Assembly (NCBI GenBank): GCA_943327105.2 | Contig: CALPVV020000018.1 | Span: forward strand, 1-34,273 | Direction: 5' to 3' | Length of the DNA: 34,273 nucleotides | Source: Nitrosovibrio sp. Nv4 | Lineage (GTDB): Bacteria; Bdellovibrionota; UBA1018; CAIMNF01 | Shown here: positions 1 through 7,131 of the stretch, piece after piece | Layout: each line of letters opens with the position of its first letter | Position numbering within the stretch: position 1 is the first letter of the stretch | The notes under the pieces: generated by a model | Told to the model about the DNA's origin: nothing | Seen by the model: only the letters and a program-made list of their open reading frames with translations | Database searches by the model: none | Translations under genes and position numbers: made by a program

Positions 1-150
1 ACTGGTGGAACTGGTGGAACTGGTGGAACTGGTGGAACTGGTGGAACTGGTGGAACTGGTGGAACTGGTGGAACTGGTGGAACTGGTGGCACTTGGGGTG
101 GTGGAACTGGTGGCACTTGGGGTGGTGGAACTGGTGGCGCTTGGGGTGGT
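1..150 (+). repeat. 9-bp and 24-bp coding tandem repeats
   Basis: Nine exact copies of ACTGGTGGA run from base 1 to 81, then one copy ending GGC (82-90). Two copies of a 24-bp unit beginning ACTTGGGGTGG follow (91-114, 115-138) with a partial third to 150. All units are multiples of three, so copy-number change would lengthen or shorten the protein without a frameshift. The array probably continues to the left of the window. Confidence 0.9.
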
Positions 151-258
151 TCGGGTATCCCAGATACCACTGGCTCTAATGGTGTCCATACAGGTAGTGC
201 TGCTGATTTCAAAAAAAGCGGTTGGGATGCAGCCACCACTGCTAATCAAAAAAATTGA
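1..258 (+). CDS. Glycine-rich repeat surface protein, C-terminal end (partial)
   Basis: Frame 1 is open from the first base to a TGA at 256-258, so the window starts inside this gene. The visible 85 residues are about ten Thr-Gly-Gly triplets, two copies of TWGGGTGG, then a short non-repetitive tail that ends SAADFKKSGWDAATTANQKN. Glycine/threonine repeats of this kind are usual in extended secreted or surface proteins. The tail has no anchor or membrane segment. The stop falls 29 bases before the next start, and the next product is also glycine-rich and exported, so the two may form an operon for cell-surface proteins. The reading frame is chosen because it alone gives sense repeats and a non-repetitive tail; a second frame (Glu-Leu-Val repeats from base 5) is also open but runs through the next gene. 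Function is unknown. Confidence 0.7.
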   Translation, partial: TGGTGGTGGTGGTGGTGGTGGTGGTGGTGGTWGGGTGGTWGGGTGGAWGGSGIPDTTGSNGVHTGSAADFKKSGWDAATTANQKN

Positions 259-287
259 AATTAATGATTTTTACTGGGGGGGAAATG

Positions 288-1877
288 ATGAAAAAGCTAA
301 GTTTAATTTTACTGGTTTCGTTTGTTTTCGATTCGAGTTCAGCACTTGCTCAAGACCTCAAGAATCCTGCTCTGAACAATTGCGTAAATGCTCTTCCGTT
401 TGCACCGTCAACCACTAACCCAACAAGGCCTAGTCATGAATACGACTGCGTTCCTACACCTGTTGATGGAAGTGGAAAACTGACCAATGCCGCAGATCGA
501 GATTACACCCAGTGGAACGACACCCTTTTAACTGGTGCTGACAAAAAACAAGTGAATGGTTTTTACACCAAAAAAGGGGCTCGCTGTGCGACTGCAACCC
601 AAGCCACCACTGACTGCCCGATTGCAGTGAAAGCGAAGTTTGTTTTTGCATGTGGCGACATTACCAACACAGCAAATTATAATAATGGCAAATGTGCTCA
701 AGCTAAATCGATCAAAGTTTACCACGCTACTTATCAAGCGGTAGCCATTCCTGGCGAGGCACCTATTCGTCCCACTATTGTCGGTGACGGCTCAATTGAC
801 GCTAGAGCATTTGATGCAACCCCGATTGCAACAGCAACCATCAGTACCAGTAACGGCAAGGGCAGTTATAAATGCGCAGACTTGCAGGTACAAGGTGGGC
901 CACCGCTGTTTCAAAAAGGCGAAGACGAATATGGGAACCCGATATGCCTTCAAGATACGACTGTTGAAAAAATGCGCGAGCAAATTTGCGAATTGCAGAT
1001 GAAAAACCTTTGGACACAGAGTGGTGGCGGCAGTTCGCAAGACCCGTGTGATGGAATTACCGTCTCAAAAGTTTTCAAACTCAGTAATCCAGGAAAAACA
1101 GATAAAACAATAAACGATTGCAAAGATGCAGGCGGAATTGTTTTCGATAAAACTGGTGCCACCAGAATTAACGACTTTAGCTCCTATCCAGGAGGTACCC
1201 TCAGTGGTTTGATCACCAGTGAATCAGCATTCATGACCAAGTATAAGATTTCTTCGGGCTTAGTCTCCCCGACCTTTCTTTGCAAAATGTCAAAACCGGT
1301 GGATAAGGTAAAAGAATCCACTTCGAATGACACACTTTATCTGGACGCAGACTTCGTACCCGGAAGCATTGTCGTTGATTACCTTCTCGGTGGCGGCGGT
1401 GGTGGCGGTTCAAGCGGCATGTCTAGTGGCGGCTTTGGTGGTTCAGCAAGCACAAACGCAAGTGGTTCATTAGCCGGTGTAAAAAAAACCGGTCAAACTT
1501 GTTCAATTACCATTGGCGCTGGCGGTGCTGGCGCTGACGCAGGTGCTGATTCTTGCGGTAAGGGCAAAGCCGGCAACTCTTCAAGCATCGTTTGTGAAGG
1601 GGGTAGCTTGACTGCCTCTGGTGGTTCAGGTTCAGGCTCATGCGATGGTGGCTGCTCTGGAAGCGGCGGAGGCGGTTCTATATTAGCCGGTGGCGGTAGC
1701 GGCAGTGGAGGCTGCGCGATGGGTGGCAATGGCAGTTATGGGTCTGGTGGCGGTGGCGGCGCAACTTGTGACTCTGGCTGGTTGAACCAAGATATATGCG
1801 GTGTCCGCAGCGGCGGCAGCGGCGGTGGCGGCTACGCGAAAATCAAATACCAAGTTTATGAATATACACCTTGGTAA
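288..1877 (+). CDS. Exported protein with phage-tail-like glycine-rich C-terminal domain
   Basis: About 529 residues. ATG 288 gives MKKLSLILL and a clean signal peptide ending near ALAQ; ATG 285 and TTG 255 are possible but the G-rich ribosome site (276-282) is best spaced from 288. The middle section has many scattered cysteines, which suggests disulphides outside the cytoplasm. The last 160 residues follow the glycine-rich domain pattern seen in phage tail and adhesin proteins: a hydrophobic strand (SIVVDYLLG), a run of glycines, a TCSITIGAGGAG segment, repeated GGSGSG blocks, and a closing strand (GGGGYAKIKYQVYEY). That domain forms glycine-rich sandwiches at receptor-binding tips. I infer an adhesin or surface tip protein. 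No phage structural genes are nearby, so this does not look like a prophage. The exact family is not certain. Confidence 0.75.
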   Translation: MKKLSLILLVSFVFDSSSALAQDLKNPALNNCVNALPFAPSTTNPTRPSHEYDCVPTPVDGSGKLTNAADRDYTQWNDTLLTGADKKQVNGFYTKKGARCATATQATTDCPIAVKAKFVFACGDITNTANYNNGKCAQAKSIKVYHATYQAVAIPGEAPIRPTIVGDGSIDARAFDATPIATATISTSNGKGSYKCADLQVQGGPPLFQKGEDEYGNPICLQDTTVEKMREQICELQMKNLWTQSGGGSSQDPCDGITVSKVFKLSNPGKTDKTINDCKDAGGIVFDKTGATRINDFSSYPGGTLSGLITSESAFMTKYKISSGLVSPTFLCKMSKPVDKVKESTSNDTLYLDADFVPGSIVVDYLLGGGGGGGSSGMSSGGFGGSASTNASGSLAGVKKTGQTCSITIGAGGAGADAGADSCGKGKAGNSSSIVCEGGSLTASGGSGSGSCDGGCSGSGGGGSILAGGGSGSGGCAMGGNGSYGSGGGGGATCDSGWLNQDICGVRSGGSGGGGYAKIKYQVYEYTPW

Positions 1878-1906
1878 ACCGCTGCAAACCCGATTTAACG
1901 CGGTAA

Positions 1907-1940
1907 GCATCAAAAAAGCCCCAGGGGCATTTTCAGGGCT
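1907..1940 (+). terminator. Intrinsic terminator after the glycine-rich gene
   Basis: An A-run followed by GCCCC-A-GGGGC and then ATTTT forms a hairpin flanked by A and T tracts, with an outer arm (CATCAA... and TTGATG) that could extend it. It lies 30 bases after the stop codon. The 22 bases at 1906-1927 recur exactly at 6082-6103, so this is a repeated terminator cassette. Confidence 0.7.
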
Positions 1941-1968
1941 TGATGCCCCCGCTTCTCTGGGCTAAACC
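1940..1968 (+). promoter_or_regulatory. Candidate mutS promoter (TTGATG-17-TAAACC)
   Basis: TTGATG at 1940-1945 and TAAACC at 1963-1968 are 17 bases apart. Transcription would begin around 1975, about three bases before the mutS ATG. No Shine-Dalgarno is visible. The -35 lies in the right arm of the upstream terminator. Both hexamers match consensus only partly. Confidence 0.35.
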
Positions 1969-1977
1969 TAGTCGCCT

Positions 1978-4677
1978 ATGTCAATTGTGGGCAACACGTT
2001 TAAACTCGATCCGAACGCACCTGAGTGCAGTACTCCACTGATGAAGCAATTCATTAAGCTGAAGGAAACTGCCGGTGATGCACTTCTGTTTTTTCGGATG
2101 GGCGATTTTTACGAACTCTTCGGTCAAGACGCGATCGATGCGGCGCCGATCTTGGGCATCACCCTCACCGCGCGTGACAAGCGAAGCGATAACCCTGTGC
2201 CCATGGCCGGACTGCCTTTTCACAGCTCGACTAATTATATTCAAAAGCTATTGAACGCGGGCAAAAAAGTTTCGATCGCCGAACAGATGCAAGACCCCGA
2301 CACGGTAAAAGGAATCGTTGATCGCCAGATCATTCGTACTTTCTCACCGGCGGTTCAATTTGAACTATCAGGCAAGGCCGAACCCCGTTATCTGGGCACG
2401 ATCGCGCCCGACGGAAAAAACTACATTCTTGGTTTGCTTGAACCCGCAACCGGAGAAGTGAAACTCTCAAAGCCCATCACCCTGGAAGGCTTGCTTGCTG
2501 AAAATGCGATTGGGCAGATTCGACACTTCTTGAAGTTTTCGGCAAAAACTCCGATCGAATTGATCGAAGCCATTCAACATCAAGATCAAACCCTGATGGA
2601 AGAAATTCCATACAACTGGATCTCGGATGCCGACATCGGCGCATTCTTGCAAAAACAATATGCCAAAGCAGTGCTTCACCCGTTGCTTGAATCGTCTGCC
2701 GCCCAAAAAGCATTGGCGCTTTTGATTCAATATGTTTTGAAATCACAGGGCATTGAAACCCTTTCGCATTTGCATGAACCTGCATCTTTGCATGAACACG
2801 ATCGACTGGTCGTGGGCCCGCACACCCACACTCACCTTGATTCTGAAGACCTGTTCGCACTCATCAATCAATGCGCAACTTCAATGGGTTCACGCACGCT
2901 TCATGGCTGGCTTGATTCGCCCTTCAAAAAAACAGCGACGATTCATGCACAACAAGCGGCGGTGAAGGAACTGGCGACAGCGTCACTCGAAGCTGCCCAG
3001 ATTCATACGAACCTGAAAGAAGTTTATGACCTGAATCGAATTCTTGGTCGTGTGTCTACCAAGCTTGCGCATCCGCGCGACACGTATGCGTTGGGGTCTT
3101 CACTTAAAAGTGCATTCTTGTTCACTGAAAAACTGGCTCGTTTCGGTGCGCCCAATCTGAAGGCTTTGAGTGAGCGCTTCACTCGCGCTGAAAAAGACCT
3201 ACGCCCATTATCAGAACGCATCTTGCGCACTCAAAAAGCCGAAGCCCCGATGCACACCCGCGATGGTGGAATTTTCGAACTCGGCACCGATGCAGAACTC
3301 GATCGCCTGATCAAACTGACTACTGAGGGTGAAAAATTCTTGGTCGATCTTGAAACGCGCGAACGCGAGGCAACCGGCATCGGCTCGCTCAAGGTAAAAT
3401 ACAACCGAGTTTTTGGTTACTTCATTGAAATCTCAAGTGCCAATTTGAAAAACGTTCCGTCTCATTATCAGCGCAAGCAAACGATGGTCGGTGGCGAACG
3501 CTTCTTCACTGAAGAACTGAAAAAATTCGAAGAAGAAATTCTCACCGCTTCATTCAAACAAAAAGCACTTGAAGCTTCCCTGTTCCAGAAACTGATTGAA
3601 GATCTCAATGCTCACGCCGAGAGCCTGAAAATGCTTTCAGAATCGATCGGTGAACTCGATGCGCTCTTGTCACTGTCTTTTCTGGCGTTGAAACCTGCAT
3701 GGACCTTCCCGCGCATTGACGATAGCTTTGAACTCAAGCTCGTCGATTCACGTCACCCGGTTGTCGACGAATCGCTTCGCGGTCAGTTTGTTTCAAACTC
3801 AGTGGAATTCTCACCGGCATCGGCTCGCACCCTGATGATCACCGGCCCGAACATGGGTGGTAAATCAACCATCATGCGCCAAATTGCTCAAATCATTTTA
3901 CTCGGCCAGATGGGTGCACCCGTCCCTGCTCGTGAAGCTTCATGGGGTATCTTTGATTCGCTTTACACCCGCATCGGCGCTCAAGATGCGATTGCCAAAG
4001 GTCAGTCGACCTTCATGGTTGAAATGGTTGAACTCGCGCATATTCTTTTGCATGCAAACAACCGGTCATTCGTGGTTTTAGATGAAATCGGCCGCGGAAC
4101 CAGCACCTACGACGGAATGAGCGTTGCTTCAGCAAGCTTGGAACATCTGCATAACCGTTCAGGCGCACGCATTGTTTTTGCCACTCACTATCATGAATTA
4201 ACCGAGATGGAGACGCGTTTGCCGGGGCTACGAAACGCGCACATGAAGGTGCTCGATGAAAAAGGGAAACTCACTTTCTTGTATGAACTTGCTCCGGGAC
4301 GCTCATCAAAAAGTTTCGGGATTCAAGTTGCCGAACTCGCTGGTTTACCCAAGCCCGTCATCAAGCAAGCATGGGGAATTTTGAAAGGCCTCGAAACCGC
4401 TGCCGCACTCGCGGGTAATGGCGCAGGCGACACGATGCAGATGAGTTTGTTCGGAACAGCCGCGGACGCTGACTCAGGAGCAGATTCTGACATCGATTCT
4501 AACATTGATTATGATTTTATAGATGAAGCTTCATATGATATCAGCGCGGAGCATTCATCGGCATCAGCTATGCCAGCCGAACACCCGCTGATCGCAGAAC
4601 TTCGCGACCTTGATGTGAATGCCATGACACCGATGCAAGCATTGATGCAGTTGGCGAAGATGAAAGAGCAGATCTGA
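1978..4677 (+). CDS. mutS: DNA mismatch repair protein MutS
   Basis: 899 residues. It binds mismatches and small loops and recruits MutL using ATP. The N-terminal mismatch-reading motif is clear: RMGDFYELF with Phe44-Tyr45-Glu46. The Walker A loop GPNMGGKST is at 623-631, the Walker B acidic pair LDE is at 702-703, followed by GRGTSTYDG and the FATHYHEL signature. The protein ends in the MutS tetramer/dimer helix (MTPMQALMQLAKMKEQI). The connector between ATPase and this tail is long and rich in Asp and Ser (about residues 825-850), which is unusual. The lever-domain segment usually ending TRRNLEL reads THTHLDSE here. Start chosen because MKQFIKLKE follows at the expected distance. It appears to stand alone, with a terminator before it and no gene close behind. 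Confidence 0.97.
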   Translation: MSIVGNTFKLDPNAPECSTPLMKQFIKLKETAGDALLFFRMGDFYELFGQDAIDAAPILGITLTARDKRSDNPVPMAGLPFHSSTNYIQKLLNAGKKVSIAEQMQDPDTVKGIVDRQIIRTFSPAVQFELSGKAEPRYLGTIAPDGKNYILGLLEPATGEVKLSKPITLEGLLAENAIGQIRHFLKFSAKTPIELIEAIQHQDQTLMEEIPYNWISDADIGAFLQKQYAKAVLHPLLESSAAQKALALLIQYVLKSQGIETLSHLHEPASLHEHDRLVVGPHTHTHLDSEDLFALINQCATSMGSRTLHGWLDSPFKKTATIHAQQAAVKELATASLEAAQIHTNLKEVYDLNRILGRVSTKLAHPRDTYALGSSLKSAFLFTEKLARFGAPNLKALSERFTRAEKDLRPLSERILRTQKAEAPMHTRDGGIFELGTDAELDRLIKLTTEGEKFLVDLETREREATGIGSLKVKYNRVFGYFIEISSANLKNVPSHYQRKQTMVGGERFFTEELKKFEEEILTASFKQKALEASLFQKLIEDLNAHAESLKMLSESIGELDALLSLSFLALKPAWTFPRIDDSFELKLVDSRHPVVDESLRGQFVSNSVEFSPASARTLMITGPNMGGKSTIMRQIAQIILLGQMGAPVPAREASWGIFDSLYTRIGAQDAIAKGQSTFMVEMVELAHILLHANNRSFVVLDEIGRGTSTYDGMSVASASLEHLHNRSGARIVFATHYHELTEMETRLPGLRNAHMKVLDEKGKLTFLYELAPGRSSKSFGIQVAELAGLPKPVIKQAWGILKGLETAAALAGNGAGDTMQMSLFGTAADADSGADSDIDSNIDYDFIDEASYDISAEHSSASAMPAEHPLIAELRDLDVNAMTPMQALMQLAKMKEQI

Positions 4678-4713
4678 ACTCTGATTGGCGTGATGTGGGC
4701 GATTGGCGCGAGT

Positions 4714-4768
4714 ACTAGTCTTGAGACTAGTTCAACCACTGCATCGTCGCACTTCAGGCGCCCGAAGT
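4714..4768. other. Two inverted repeats downstream of mutS
   Basis: ACTAGTC-TTGA-GACTAGT (4714-4731) is a perfect 7-bp inverted repeat with a 4-base loop. Twenty bases later ACTTCAGGCGCCCGAAGT (4751-4768) is an 18-bp palindrome with one mismatch. Neither is followed by a T-run, so neither is a convincing intrinsic terminator. They may slow or stabilise the 3' end of the mutS message. The 295-base gap 4678-4972 holds these, the promoter at 4846 and no gene I can support. Confidence 0.45.
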
Positions 4769-4845
4769 GAATCAATGAAAAAAGTGGTAATCACCTAAAA
4801 TACGGACTTTTTATTGTGAACAGACTATTTTTTACATAGACAATG

Positions 4846-4874
4846 TTGACAAAAAAAGTCGGCGAGAATATATT
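4846..4874 (+). promoter_or_regulatory. Strong sigma-70-type promoter (TTGACA-17-TATATT)
   Basis: A perfect TTGACA at 4846-4851 and TATATT at 4869-4874 with a 17-base spacer. Predicted start near 4881, giving a leader of about 90 bases ahead of the exported-protein gene at 4973. The leader contains a seven-codon open frame at 4901-4924 with no ribosome site, and a run of seven C at 4949-4955; neither has a demonstrated role. Confidence 0.75.
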
Positions 4875-4972
4875 ACGCAAATCATATCTGGCTGTTTAAA
4901 ATGAAGTACAAACTTCAGAAGTAATCGCACAAAACAATGGTGTTTTTGCCCCCCCAGATGGAATTATAAAAC

Positions 4973-5350
4973 ATGAAATTAACCAACCTTATCTTGGCCT
5001 CTGGAATCCTTTTCAGCTCTATTTCACAAGCAGGTGTTTGCATGGTTGAAGACCACGCTCACGGAAGAATCAACTTCGTCACCAGACAACCCCTCTATGC
5101 ACATAGCTGGTACGGCGGCGTGATCAAAACCAAAGAACAATGCTGGGAAAAGGCTTTAATTGTTCACGTTGCGATGGGCAGTGAATCCAATTACAAAGGC
5201 ACATCTATGAAATGGTGGGATCAAGATTTCGGTTTCAAACGCGTCATCGTCCCTAGAGCAGACATTAAAATTTTCATCAAAAGCGATGATACTTTTACCG
5301 TATCTGTAATGGGTCAAGAAGTTCAAAAAGACAAACTGGTTCGCAAATAA
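4973..5350 (+). CDS. Small exported protein of unknown function
   Basis: 125 residues. A standard signal peptide (MKLTNLILASGILFSSISQA) precedes a mature protein of about 105 residues starting GVCMVEDHAHG. The mature part has two cysteines (in GVCMV and EQCWEK) that could form one disulphide, several aromatic residues (HSWYGG, MKWWDQDFGF) and ends in basic KDKLVRK. No family is recognised. It has its own strong promoter and its own terminator, so it is a single-gene unit that is probably well expressed. The ribosome site is weak (TGGAATT). Confidence 0.75.
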   Translation: MKLTNLILASGILFSSISQAGVCMVEDHAHGRINFVTRQPLYAHSWYGGVIKTKEQCWEKALIVHVAMGSESNYKGTSMKWWDQDFGFKRVIVPRADIKIFIKSDDTFTVSVMGQEVQKDKLVRK

Positions 5351-5357
5351 AACCATT

Positions 5358-5398
5358 CACCCCGTCTGAGAGCTCACCCTCTTGGGCGGGGTTTTTAT
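5358..5398 (+). terminator. Intrinsic terminator
   Basis: CCCCG (5360-5364) pairs with CGGGG (5387-5391), with an inner GAGAG/CTCT pairing, followed directly by TTTTTATTT. It starts ten bases after the stop of the 4973 gene. Confidence 0.85.
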
Positions 5399-5402
5399 TT
5401 AT

Positions 5403-5440
5403 TGCTCCTTTGCTCCTTTGCTCCTTTGCTCCTTTGCTCC
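5403..5440. repeat. 8-bp tandem repeat (TGCTCCTT) of 4.75 copies
   Basis: Four exact copies of TGCTCCTT and six bases of a fifth, between a terminator and the lipoprotein gene at 5485. The complementary strand reads AAGGAGCA, so each copy has a Shine-Dalgarno-like core on the minus strand, but no minus-strand gene is credible here. Eight is not a multiple of three, and short units of this type can vary in copy number. Any effect would be on the promoter region of the lipoprotein gene. Confidence 0.9.
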
Positions 5441-5484
5441 GCACTGGCACAATTAGTGCTTCATGAAACATGGAGGATTGGTTC

Positions 5485-6066
5485 ATGAAGAAATTACTAA
5501 TTGCGCTATCGCTATCTCTTTCACTTTCGGCCTGCAAATATTCGAACACCTTTCAAGGCACCTACAATGATAGTCCTGCGAGCATGACCGCTTATTCAAG
5601 AAACATTAATCGGTATTGCGTTGCACTTAACTTGACCGCTGGCGATCAAACAAAAAAGTCATACATCAGCTCAAAATACCTGTTTGACCCCAATGATTTC
5701 TTGAAGCCGACCTCGTTCAACTCCAAAGGCGATCAATGCCAAGCGAATCTTGATGAATATCTAGTGGGTACACGCAATACCACGGTGCTGGGTGATGCGC
5801 TTGTTTATCGCGAAGAAAATGTAAATTACAATTACTGCCAATCGGTATTCTATAAACAGTATCAGTACAAAGAAGACGTCAAAATCGATTTCAAGAAAAC
5901 GGCTGATGATCAATTAGTGGGAACGTTTGTTGGCGTAGGCAACGTTGATTACTACATCGACTACGGCCACCCCGTTGCTTACGGACCTATTTATTATTGC
6001 GGACCAATAAGACCACGACCATATCCGCATCCTTATCCATACCCGCATCCTCACCCGATACAATAG
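5485..6066 (+). CDS. Lipoprotein with proline/histidine-rich tail
   Basis: 193 residues. The start at 5485 is fixed by GGAGGA seven bases upstream; the earlier in-frame ATG at 5470 overlaps that site. The signal peptide MKKLLIALSLSLSLSAC ends in a lipobox (LSAC) with the lipidated cysteine at 17, so the protein should sit on the outer or inner membrane. The body has several cysteines (RYCVAL, DQCQAN, YNYCQS, YYCGP) and many tyrosines. The last 20 residues are dominated by Pro-His and Pro-Tyr pairs (PHPYPYPHPHP), a possible metal-binding or extended wall-contact tail. No family is recognised. Confidence 0.8.
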   Translation: MKKLLIALSLSLSLSACKYSNTFQGTYNDSPASMTAYSRNINRYCVALNLTAGDQTKKSYISSKYLFDPNDFLKPTSFNSKGDQCQANLDEYLVGTRNTTVLGDALVYREENVNYNYCQSVFYKQYQYKEDVKIDFKKTADDQLVGTFVGVGNVDYYIDYGHPVAYGPIYYCGPIRPRPYPHPYPYPHPHPIQ

Positions 6067-6081
6067 GGTAATAACGCACCC

Positions 6082-6112
6082 AGCATCAAAAAAGCCCCAG
6101 GGGTCTTTTAGA
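6082..6112. terminator. Bidirectional terminator between convergent genes
   Basis: AAAAAAGCCCC-A-GGGGTCTTTT lies between the stop of the lipoprotein gene (6066) and that of the leftward hydrolase gene (6108), and would work in both directions. Bases 6082-6103 are identical to 1906-1927. Confidence 0.75.
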
Positions 6113-7094
6113 GGGAAAACTCGTCACCTTCACGGGCAAAGAACCAATCCACATGAGGCGCCTTCACACCACTCTTGCTAAGAGCCTTGATTTCGAAGTG
6201 GTAATATTCACGAGCTTGTTTTTCAGCATCGGCAATCTTCTGATCACTTGCCATCGGGTCATGATGCACGAACGCGACTTTGCGAATGTGTTCACGCAAG
6301 GCAAGATCAATACCAATGGCCGCGGCGGCATGACCCCAATTCATTTTCTGGATCGCTTCTTCAATCGTGTATTGGGAATCGAAAATCATCAGATCAAGAT
6401 GCTGATACATCGGTAAATCATCGCCAAGCAACAATTCTGAAATGCGAGTGCCTTCGGTATCCACACAATAAGCCGCTGATTTACCCTGATAATCAAGGCG
6501 GTAACCCCAACACGGGTCTGGGTGATCAAGAAGATAAGGCGTGAGAGTAAGACCACCTTGAGCGCCTACCGTGACCGGCTTGCGCGGTTCTAATTCATGA
6601 TAAACAATCGTTGCGCCGAGCGATTCAAGCGGCACCGGAAAAAAAGGTTTTTGAAATAAAGTCTTCATCATTGCCGGCAAGTCTTTTTGAACTGCGTGCA
6701 AATGAATCTTGTTACCGGGAATGTATAACGGTGTGAAAAAAGGGAGACCAATGATGTGATCCCAGTGGAAATGAGTGAAATAAAAATGCACTTCACCTTG
6801 TCCGCGGCCGAGGGGGCCCTTCATTAATTCAGGCAAAAGACCTTTTAAGCCACTGCCTGCATCAATGATCAATTGCGTGTCACCGGCTTTCACTTCGACA
6901 CAGGCGGTGTTACCACCCCATCCACCGAATTCGTGACGTTGAAGCTCATGCAAAAAGGGTTCAACATCTTCAAGTGCATGATGTTTTCTGGCGAAAAAAC
7001 GATGAAATAAATCACGAATGCGCGATTCAACTTCTTCCGGAGTGTAAGGCGTGGGAATTGAACCTCTGGTACCCCAGAGCTTTAACTTGAACAT
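6108..7094 (-). CDS. MBL-fold metallo-hydrolase
   Basis: 328 residues, cytoplasmic (no signal peptide). Metallo-beta-lactamase superfamily: N-terminal WGTRGSIPTP and GGNTACVEV are typical of the phosphodiesterase/RNase Z-like branch, IIDAGSG at 76-82 is the buried-Asp loop, and the metal motif THFHWDH is at 107-113. Further likely ligands are His191, Asp212 and the His277-His278 pair. A 30-residue insertion (about 20-50) splits the N-terminal strand from GGNT. The substrate cannot be read from sequence; a cyclic nucleotide or other phosphodiester is plausible. It follows mutY by 19 bases but has its own promoter inside the mutY end. Confidence 0.9.
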   Translation of the reverse strand: MFKLKLWGTRGSIPTPYTPEEVESRIRDLFHRFFARKHHALEDVEPFLHELQRHEFGGWGGNTACVEVKAGDTQLIIDAGSGLKGLLPELMKGPLGRGQGEVHFYFTHFHWDHIIGLPFFTPLYIPGNKIHLHAVQKDLPAMMKTLFQKPFFPVPLESLGATIVYHELEPRKPVTVGAQGGLTLTPYLLDHPDPCWGYRLDYQGKSAAYCVDTEGTRISELLLGDDLPMYQHLDLMIFDSQYTIEEAIQKMNWGHAAAAIGIDLALREHIRKVAFVHHDPMASDQKIADAEKQAREYYHFEIKALSKSGVKAPHVDWFFAREGDEFSL

Positions 7095-7095
7095 T

Positions 7096-7131
7096 AACCC
7101 TAGTTTATAGGGTTCAGAATAATTTTGCCAA
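7096..7131 (-). promoter_or_regulatory. Promoter with palindromic -10 region for the MBL hydrolase
   Basis: On the minus strand TTGGCA (7131-7126), a 16-base spacer and TATAAA (7109-7104) form a good promoter within the last codons of mutY. The -10 is centred in AACCCTATAAACTAGGGTT (7114-7096), a perfect 7-bp inverted repeat with a 5-base centre. A repressor binding this would block the promoter. Transcription would start about 3 bases before the ATG at 7094, and no free Shine-Dalgarno is present. Confidence 0.55.

Noticed and set aside
5-418. Open frame giving ELV repeats
   Set aside because: It is an alternate frame of the Thr-Gly-Gly repeat and runs into the next gene; the Thr-Gly-Gly frame has a natural tail and stop.
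1493-1729. Proline-rich minus-strand open frame
   Set aside because: Antisense of the glycine-rich domain (GGT/GGC codons read as Pro/Ala); no ribosome site.
1-1877. Prophage tail region
   Set aside because: Only a tail-like glycine domain is seen; the protein has a signal peptide and no other phage gene is present.
4901-4924. Seven-codon leader peptide in the 4973 leader
   Set aside because: No ribosome site, no regulatory codons and no attenuator hairpin.
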